Positions 40,446 through 47,931 of a stretch of 47,931 nt of DNA are shown piece after piece. Location of the stretch: assembly GCA_032718475.1 (NCBI GenBank), contig JAUCBJ010004995.1, forward strand, positions 1 through 47,931. The letters are read 5' to 3'. The stretch's first letter is position 1. Every line of letters starts with the position of its first letter. Below the pieces are notes generated by a model. That model saw only the letters and a list, made by a program, of their open reading frames with translations, made no database searches and was not told the DNA's origin. A program made the translations under genes and the position numbers. The DNA comes from Nemertoderma westbladi. Its lineage: Eukaryota; Xenacoelomorpha; Nemertodermatida; Nemertodermatidae.

Positions 40446-42722
40446 GTGTACTCAGATTTTCACGCAGAGAGAAGGCTTACAAACAAGGGTTACACCTATA
40501 ACACCAGTTCTAACAGAAATGGGTACTTACTTTTAGACCTAATGGAAGAATGTGAATTGATACCAACAAACAACACATTCGAAAAGAGTAAGGGGAAGCT
40601 ATGGACCTTTCAATACCCTAATGGAACCAAAGCACAACTGGATTACATCCTTATAAACCAAAAGTGGAGAAACAGCATGATCAACTGCGAGGCATACAGC
40701 TCGTTCAACCTAATTGGTTCGGACCACAGAATTGTGACTGCAGAGATCAGACTCAGTTTGAGAGCCATCAAACCCAGGACAAGCAAGCAAATCAAATATG
40801 ACTGGGAGAAACTCAGAACTGACAATGCTGTAAAGGATGCTTATACAGTAGAAGTTCAAAACCGCTTTGAAGCACTTCAGTCAATGGATGAAGACCAATC
40901 CACCAATTCAATATACCAGAATATAATAACAGCCCACAAGGAATCAGCTAAGAGGCATATCCCCCAGAAACCCAAACGAAAACAGTATGTGCCATGGTAA
41001 AACTCTGAGGTTACTTGTAAGAGAGAAGATCTTAAGATAGCCTACAAAGTTAAAACCGAACAACCAACAACCGCAAAAACATTAACAAGGTTGAGAAAGC
41101 TAAGGACGATCTTAAATTGGCCTACAACATCAGCCAGGAAAAGTACATACAGGATAAAACTGAAGCAATTACAACTGCTCACATACAGCAACAATCAAGA
41201 CTTACCTGGCAAACTGTAAATGAGGTATCTGTTCGGAAAAGTTGTGCAAAGGGGCGCCTCAAAGCCGATAGTCCTGAAGAACGTGTTGGGAAGTGGAAAA
41301 ATCACTTCAGCAACTTGCTTGGGCAGCCACCAAACATCGAGGTCAGCCCTACAAGGAAAATATATGACAAGACACTACCTATAGAAACAGGGGACTTCAC
41401 ACCTGCCAAACTCCATAGAAGCATTAAAAGCATGTCCAATAATAAAGCGAGGTATGGAAAACCGGAGTGCTAAACAGACCATTATTGAATGCTTGCAACC
41501 GGATGTTAAAAGGGGAAAAGCCACCACCAATTTGGACTAAAGGTCAACTAAAGCCACTCCCCAAGAAAGGATACCTCGGCATACCAACAAACTATCGTGG
41601 GATCTGTCTGCTTGTGGTAGCTACCAAAATATACAATAAAATGATTCTATATAGGATTAGGCCTCACATAGAGAAACTATGCGTAAGAGCCAAAACGGAT
41701 TTCGACCAAGTAGATCAACAATAGCTCAGATACTTGCACTACAGAGACTGATTGAAGGAATTAAGTCAAAGAATCTCCCCGCAATCATGACTTTTGTGGA
41801 CTTCAAGAAGGCATTCGACTCCATCCATATAGGTAAAATGCTTGAAATCCTAAGACCTTATGGAATACCAGAAGTAATTGTTGCTGGCATTGGATTGTTA
41901 TATTGTGGCACAGAAGCGCAGGTACTCTCACCAGATGGTGAAACTGAGTTTTTCTCAATCCTGGCTGGCGTACTGCAAGGTGACACATTAGCACCATTAC
42001 TATTTGTAATTGTGCTGGATTACGCAATGAGGACGGCCACAAAGGGTGAAGATCTGGGATTCACACTTCAAGAACGCAGAAGTAGTAGATATCCGGCAAC
42101 TACAGTCACAGACACAGACTTTGCGGATGACATCGCCCTGCTCTCTAATACGCTAGCAGATGCACAGCTTCTACTAAATAAAGTTGGATTTCATATAAAT
42201 GCTATAAAGACCGAATTCATGACCTTTAATGTTGATGGAAACTTGACAACCATTGATAATAATCAACTAAGGAAGGTCGATTACTTCCATTACCTTGGAT
42301 CATGGATAGAGAGTAGCAAAAAGGACATAGAAGTTAGGAAAGCAAAGGCTTGGGTAGCTCTATCAAAAATGGATACCATCTGGAAATCAGATCTCTCCAG
42401 GCACCTGAAGACTAAGTTCTTTCTAGCCACAGTGGAAAGTGTCTTTTTATACGGGGGTGAGACCTGGACACTGACTACATCACTTGAACAACGAATTGAT
42501 GGTTGCTACACAAGACTACTAAGGGCAGCCCTAAACATCAGCTGGAGACAACACATGACAAACGCCGAGCTTTATGGTACAATACCACCTGTATCAACCA
42601 CCTTCCGTGAATGCAGATTAAGATTCAGTGGGCACTGCTGGAGAAGTAAAGACGAGGTCATACCAGATCTACTTCTCTGGCAACCAACTCATAAAAGCGT
42701 AGTCGTGGACGACCGGCCATAA
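40446..42722 (+). pseudogene. RTE-like non-LTR retrotransposon (endonuclease-RT), decayed
   Basis: 5'-truncated copy in four frames. 40446-41000: end of the APE-type endonuclease (WTFQYPNGTKAQLDYILIN, then GSDHRIVTAEI with the catalytic Asp-His pair), stop at 40998. 41117-41473: linker. 41467-41724: RT fingers (PTNYRGICLLVVATKIYNKM). 41679-42722: RT palm with AIMTFVDFKKAFDSI (motif A), LAGVLQGDTLAPLLFVIVLDY and TDFADDIALL (motif C), then thumb and the C-terminal RFSGHCWRSKDEVIPDLLLW. All catalytic aspartates of the RT are present, but at least two frameshifts and one stop separate the pieces. ORF order, motifs and the (TAG)n tail fit the RTE clade. Confidence 0.88.
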
Positions 42723-42836
42723 CATATATAGATCAACTTGAAAGGGATACTGAACTTGGGAGAAACGAAATTGCGACAACTATGGAGAATCGGGAAGCCT
42801 GGAAGGATCTCATTTCCACTGTCCGAGTTCACTCGA

Positions 42837-42850
42837 CGTAGTAGTAGTAG
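42837..42850 (+). repeat. (TAG)n tail of the RTE-like element
   Basis: GTAGTAGTAGTAG about 115 bases after the ORF stop, directly before the second LINE. RTE-like elements end in short tandem repeats rather than poly-A. The same tail ends the fragment at 34770-35056. Confidence 0.7.
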
Positions 42851-42922
42851 GAAGGTGAGGGGTTTACATGTTGATGGCCAAATTGTAGACAAGTATAACC
42901 CACAGTTTTTCTTAAAACTGGG

Positions 42923-44095
42923 GTGGAAAACTCGCTATCTATATTGTCCTTAAACATTAATGGTATTGGGGGAAAACTTGAATCGCCCATTTTTAGTGAA
43001 TTACTGTATAAATACGATATAGTAACAATTTCTGAACTAAAAACGCAGCACAAAGTAGGTCTGCCAGGTTATGTATTTACTCGTAGTGTACGTGTCCCTG
43101 GAGAATCTCGCCGCAGTGGTGTCGGTGTCTTTATCCGATACTCTCTGTGGGAGGCAACTTGTAATATTACCCTATATAAAGACCAGGTATGGTTTTCCTT
43201 TATTTTTAATAAAGACATCCGATTCGGAGCTTTATATATTTCCCCATCTGACTCACCGTTTTTCTCACCGGATGCATTTGCCAACATTAATGCACAGTTT
43301 CATATGTACAGTAAGATTGTCATATTTGGCGATTGTAATGCTAGGATACCAGACTTAAACTCGTTTACTGACAATCTTGTGGACTGTATGACTGTTACAT
43401 ACTCACAAAATGTTGACAAAACCCAAAATGCTAAAGGACAGGAATTAAAACAATTATGCCATTTACAGAGATTAATACCAGTTAATCATGCCAATTAACC
43501 AGACAGAAATTTCGATGTCTCACTTTTAGGCAAGGAAAACGTTGGGTGTCCCTAGTAGATTGGGTGTTTTGTTCACCCCAGTTGTTGCCAAGGTTTTCAT
43601 ATTTAAACATCTTACAAACTATAAACAACACAAACCATGCTGGGCTATCATTCCATGTGAAGCCTTATCCATGTGCTGATGTTCCAGGGTTATTGACCCA
43701 GTCATCTTACTTGGGAGTTTCCTTGGTTACAAAGGATACTCCCAGGTCAAAACTGTCATACAATTCAAACGACCACCTCAAGTTTGAGACGCATTTGAAT
43801 GCAAACCCTGCGCCAATAGGGGGTCATGTAGTGCATTCAAAGATAACTGATTCTTTAGTAAATACCGCAGCTCAGTCAAAAGCACCGAGGCAGTTACAGA
43901 AACTATGGCCAAACCGGAGCCAGAGTAATAAGAAGTCTGAAAGCAGATGACATTGGTTAGCACGCAAAGGGGACTCATAATCTATCTGGAATGCAGTAGA
44001 CTGGAGCGGGTTCATGACACTTAATCCTAACACAACACCGAACGATTGCGCTGACATCCCATCTGATGAGCAATTTGCAGCACATTATGAGGATG
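42923..44095 (+). pseudogene. Second LINE: endonuclease part
   Basis: APE-type endonuclease of a CR1/Jockey-like non-LTR element. 42923-43498 encodes SILSLNINGIGGKL, then YDIVTISELKTQ (catalytic Glu), RRSGVGVFIRYSL and KIVIFGDCNARIPDLN. The frame breaks near 43498, and 43546-43950 resumes at WVSLVDWVFCSPQLL and continues to NNTNHAGLSFHV, where the family normally shows SDH; here it is TNH, so the catalytic Asp is changed. A further piece near 44013-44090 (CADIPSDEQFAAHYEDV) is the linker before the RT, cut by the hairpin insertion at 44099. The 5' end begins right after the RTE tail. Confidence 0.8.
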
Positions 44096-44098
44096 TTA

Positions 44099-44255
44099 GG
44101 ACAATTGCGACCAGGACAATTGCGACCCGGACAATTGCGATCCGGACAATTGCGACCCGGACAATTGCGAATATGATTTTAGAAAAAATTGATGGGTCGC
44201 AATTGACCGGGTCGCAATTGTCCGGGTCGTAATTGTCCGGGTCGCAATTGTCCGG
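44099..44255. repeat. Hairpin of 15-bp repeats (GGACAATTGCGACCC)
   Basis: Five tandem 15-bp units, GGACAATTGCGACCC, at 44099-44169, a 24-base loop, and four inverted units (GGGTCGCAATTGTCC) at 44194-44255. It can fold into a stem of about 60 bp. It interrupts the reading frame of the LINE. Confidence 0.9.
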
Positions 44256-44309
44256 ATCCAGATAAAAAGATGTAATGTATATCATTGATAAATATCATTG
44301 TATATCATT

Positions 44310-44423
44310 GACAATTGCGACCCGGACAATTGTGACCCAGACAATCCAGTCCATCAATCAATCAATCAATCAAATCAATCAATCAAATGTCTGGGTCGCA
44401 ATTGTCCGTGTCGCAATTGTCCA
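44310..44423. repeat. Second hairpin of the same 15-bp repeat
   Basis: Two units at 44310-44345 and two inverted units at 44389-44423, separated by an (AATC)n microsatellite. With the first hairpin it forms a 325-base insertion between AAHYEDV and TPKETLETLQD of the LINE protein. Confidence 0.85.
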
Positions 44424-45685
44424 GACTCCCAAGGAAACTCTCGAAACCCTGCAAGACATTATAAACAATGAAATATAGGTCCAATTGAGACTATGATTCC
44501 TATTTTAGATGACGAATTAAACCCAAATGAAGTTGCCAAATGTCTAGCGAAATTTAAAGCCTCAAAATTGTAGATTTGCTACCTCCAGGGATCTTAAAAC
44601 TCTTAAACAATGATTGGTTGATCTCCCTAACCATGTGTTTCAATGACATATTTACAGGAATAGTTGTATACCCTAATGTATGGTCAATATCTCTGATGTT
44701 CTCAATTTTCAAGAAAGGAATAAAATCAGTACCAGATAATTATCATGGCATCTCGATTGCCCCAGCATTAGGTAAATTGTACGACACCATCCTTACGGAA
44801 CAATTTAATCTGTGGTCGAAACCATCATAGTTTCAAGCTGGGGCCCAGTAAGGTAGAGGGTGTATAGAGCAGATCCTATGCGCTCGTCTCGTAATAGACA
44901 TCGCAATTAGAGCAAAACGGACCATATTCATAGCCCTCATTGACTATGAGAAAGCATATGACAAAGTTGACAGGGTAGTCTTGCTACGGCGACTGAAAAA
45001 ACAGGGGTGCGGTGGAAGATTCATCAGGGCTCTTGGACAAACTATGTTGAAGACAACAAATCAAAATAAACATGGGTAACTGTCACTGTAAATTCTACTA
45101 TTTCATAGGTAAAAACTGAGATGCCCCTTTCCTAATAAAGAAGACAGTCTGGCAAGCTACTCTTAAATCATCGTTATTATATGGGTGTGAAACATGGCTG
45201 TCTCTGAACATTAAACCAGTATGTTAAATATTCTTCCGAACTCTAAAGCAGTTATTATCAGCATGGGCTTCCACACCGAACGATCTTGTTCGTATTGAAG
45301 CCGGTACGGAGCATATCAGCAGACCCCAATTAAAGTTTTTAAAATCATTGAGCTCTCGAGAGCCATACAGAGGAAGCTACCGCAGAAACATTATGCAGGA
45401 GAGTGGCTGGCTTTCACAAGGACAAGACTAAGCTCTCACCGATTGCCGATGGAGATTGGTCGCTGGTCAAGGATACTGAGAGAAAACAGACTCTGCTCAT
45501 GCGGTTCACCACAGTCAGATAGTCATATATTCTATTCATGCCCCCTCACTGCCGAAGCACGTTCGCACTTGATAGACTACCCACCAGTAACCGCCCCTCT
45601 TAGTTCAATATTCAGCACTCTGGAGTGTTGTGCCACTTCCCTTTGTTATGAAATATTGAAAATATTAGAGTCATCAAAAGAATGA
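44424..45685 (+). pseudogene. Second LINE: reverse transcriptase and C-terminal part
   Basis: Pieces in several frames, in order: TPKETLETLQDI; LDDELNPNEVAKCLAKFKAS; LLPPGILKLLNND (44576-44830) with RT fingers FKKGIKSVPDNYHGISIAPA; then TIFIALIDYEKAYDKVDRVV (motif A, about 44920-44985). The segment with motif C (xADD) is deleted between about 45075 and 45130. The thumb follows (LLYGCETWLSLN) and a C-terminal zinc-like motif at 45443-45685 (RLCSCGSPQSDSHIFYSCP). Stops and frameshifts are numerous. Typical of a CR1/Jockey-type LINE; long dead. Confidence 0.8.
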
Positions 45686-46251
45686 AATGTCAAATGAAAT
45701 GTAAAACATGTCGGTGTAAAATAGTTAAAGTATAAAATTGTATCGCGTGAAAGTTTGTATTTATTTGTGCAATTTAATTGGACAAGATTTGTGGTGTTTA
45801 GTGCATTTGGTGAAGGGTTTACAGTGGTGGTCGTTCCCACATATTGAGTAATGCGCGTTTCCACCCTAAATGAAGTCAATAAAATAACTAACTATCTACT
45901 TCAGTTTTCAGGCATCTCATATGCTGAGAGGCCTCTTTAGTTTTTAAGGTAAGTTGTATCACTGACAGTGTTTCATCATTGACCCAGAGTTCGTTGTGAA
46001 ATCACACTGGGCTCAGCCTTGCGCTATGACTGGTAACTGTTTACTACCCATGTTATATTATATTATAAATGGATGCAAAGACAAGGAGGTAGTTTTCCCC
46101 AATGTCCAGGTGAGGAACACCCGTCCCCTACAGCACCAGTAAATACAGACCCCTATCTCAGTGGCATTGTATCACTACTGATCGGTATCCGGCCCCCACA
46201 ACACTCTAAGACCCAGCCAGCTACCATGACAAGAATCAATAGTCAGATGTA
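45686..46251. other. Non-coding spacer
   Basis: No gene seen between the end of the LINE and the minisatellite. It may contain the LINE 3' UTR; no poly-A or tandem tail was recognised. Confidence 0.45.
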
Positions 46252-47931
46252 TGCCACAGGAACTAAAGCTACAGGACCTAAAGCTACAGGACCTAAAGCT
46301 AAAGGACCTAAAGTATACCGATTTGGACCTAAAGCTACAGGACCTAAAGTATACCGATTTGGACCTAAAGCTACAGGACCTAAAGCTACAGGACCTAACG
46401 CTACGGGACCTAAAGCTACAGGACCTAAAGCTACAGGACCTAAAGTATACCGATTTGGACCTAAAGCTACAGGATCTAACGCTACAGGACCTAAAGCTAC
46501 AGGACCTAAAGCTACAGGACCTAAAGTATACCGATTTGGACCTAAAGCTACAGGATCTAACGCTACAGGACCTAAAGTATACCGATTTGGACCTAAAGCT
46601 ACAGGACCTAAAGCTACAGGACCTAACGCTACGGGACCTAAAGCTACAGGACATAAAGCTCCAGGACCTAACGCTACGGGACCTAAAGCTACAGGACCTA
46701 AAGCTACAGGACCTAACGCTACAGGACCTAAAGCTACAGGACCTAAAGCTACAGGACCTAAAGCTAAAGGACCTAAAGCTATGGGACCTAACGCTACAGG
46801 ACCTAAAGCTACAGGACCTAAAGCTACAGGACCTAAAGTATACCGATTTGGACCTAAAGCTACAGGATCTAACGCTACAGGACCTAAAGTATACCGATTT
46901 GGACCTAAAGCTACAGGACCTAACGCTACAGGACCTAAAGTATACCGATTTGGACCTAAAGCTACAGGATCTAACGCTACAGGACCTAAAGTATACCGAT
47001 TTGGACCTAAAGCTACAGGACCTAAAGCTACAGGACCTAACGCTACGGGACCTAAAGCTACAGGACATAAAGCTCCAGGACCTAACGCTACGGGACCTAA
47101 AGCTACAGGACCTAAAGCTACAGGACCTAACGCTACAGGACCTAAAGCTACAGGACCTAAAGCTACAGGACCTAAAGCTAAAGGACCTAAAGCTATGGGA
47201 CCTAACGCTACAGGACCTAATGTTATAGGACCTAATGCTACAGGATATAATGCTATGGGACCTAACGTATACCGATTTGGACCTAAAGCTACAGGATCTA
47301 ACGCTACAGGACCTAAAGTATACCGATTTGGACCTAAAGCTACAGGATCTAACGCTACAGGACCTAAAGTATACCGATTTGGACCTAAAGCTACAGGACC
47401 TAAAGCTACAGGACCTAACGCTACGGGACCTAAAGCTACAGGACCTAAAGCTTCAGGACCTAAAGCTACAGGACCTAACGCTACGGGACCTAAAGCTACA
47501 GGACATAAAGCTCCAGGACCTAACGCTACGGGACCTAAAGCTACAGGACCTAAAGCTACAGGACCTAAAGCTACGGGACCTAATGCTACAGGACCTAAAG
47601 CTACGGGACCTAACGCTATGGGACTTAACGCTTCAGGACCTAAAGCTATGGGACTTAAAGCTACAGGACCCAATGCTACAGGACCTAAAGCTACAGGACC
47701 TAAAGCTACAGGACCTAACGCTACGGACCTAATGCTACAGGACCTAAAGCTACGGGACCTAACGCTATGGGACTTAACGCTTCAGGACCTAAAGCTATGG
47801 GACTTAAAGCTACAGGACCTAATGCTACAGGACCTAAAGCTACAGGACCTAAAGCTACAGGACCTAAAGCTACAGGACATAAAGCTCCAGGACCTAACGC
47901 TACGGGACCTAAAGCTACAGGACCTAAAGCT
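46252..47931. repeat. Minisatellite, 15-bp unit GGACCTAAAGCTACA, about 110 copies
   Basis: Units GGACCTAAAGCTACA and GGACCTAACGCTACG alternate, with a 21-bp variant GGACCTAAAGTATACCGATTT inserted regularly. A marker variant (GGACATAAAGCTCCA) recurs near 46646, 47062, 47502 and 47877, so higher-order units of about 375-440 bp exist. The array continues beyond the window. The long frames on both strands (LQDLK, SFRSC, VALGP) exist only because 15 and 21 are multiples of three and the units lack stops. Confidence 0.97.

Noticed and set aside
40643-43287. Minus-strand ORFs opposite the two LINEs
   Set aside because: Shadows of plus-strand RT and endonuclease coding sequence.
44281-44423. tRNA-like or structured RNA gene
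   Set aside because: The pairing is explained by inverted 15-bp repeat units; there is no tRNA loop sequence or Pol III box.
46175-47732. Long ORFs rich in LQDLK, SFRSC or VALGP
   Set aside because: By-products of 15- and 21-bp units lacking stops. They are open on both strands at once and show no domain.

Overview
The window is nuclear DNA of an animal, most likely a repeat-rich, AT-rich marine invertebrate. Two conserved animal genes lie on the minus strand: a complete condensin SMC4 gene (16473-20225) in one uninterrupted reading frame, and three exons of an ABCB6/HMT-1-like ABC transporter (35422 down to 27151). Introns with GT/AG borders, BEL/Pao and non-LTR retrotransposons, and abundant short palindromes (TAGGCCTA, TACCGGTA) fit an invertebrate. 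I cannot name the phylum from sequence alone.

Layout. 1-4379: a foldback-like element with inverted tandem-repeat arms (515-1739), then a rearranged BEL/Pao copy (gag zinc knuckles, protease, deleted RT, integrase linker) ending in an LTR. 4380-6570: a second BEL gag, decayed by stops. 6587-7160: a palindrome-rich repeat whose inverted sister lies at 14250-14805. 8834-9691: a two-finger zinc-finger micro-gene, hairpin repeats, and a decayed minus-strand ORF. 9817-14061: a 4,245-bp DNA transposon with imperfect terminal inverted repeats, a 7-bp target duplication (CTATTAT) and a transposase-like gene split by one stop and one frameshift. 14811-15799: a third BEL fragment. 16046-20225: SMC4. 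20226-24340: non-coding, with a dispersed CCGTCCCGTCAC motif. 24344-25840: a CR1/Jockey-type RT remnant split by an 849-bp foldback element. 27151-35422: the ABC exons; a 6.2-kb intron is packed with three tandem arrays (39-, 37- and 35-bp units). 34360-35056: two RTE-like LINE tails. 36662-40227: a 3,566-bp element with perfect 123-bp TIRs and an 8-bp target duplication (GGATAAAA), holding a broken zinc-finger ORF and a 2.27-kb (TGGGA)n array. 40446-42850: RTE-like LINE. 42923-45685: a second LINE, interrupted by two hairpins made of 15-bp repeats. 46252-47931: a 15-bp minisatellite running off the window.

The genes do not form a pathway: SMC4 serves chromosome condensation and the transporter serves organelle metal/porphyrin handling. 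The strongest candidates for undescribed biology are mobile: the 9817-14061 transposon, the 36662-40227 microsatellite-carrying TIR element, and a recurring class of foldback elements whose arms are about 15-bp tandem repeats, resembling the architecture reported for sea-urchin TU elements.
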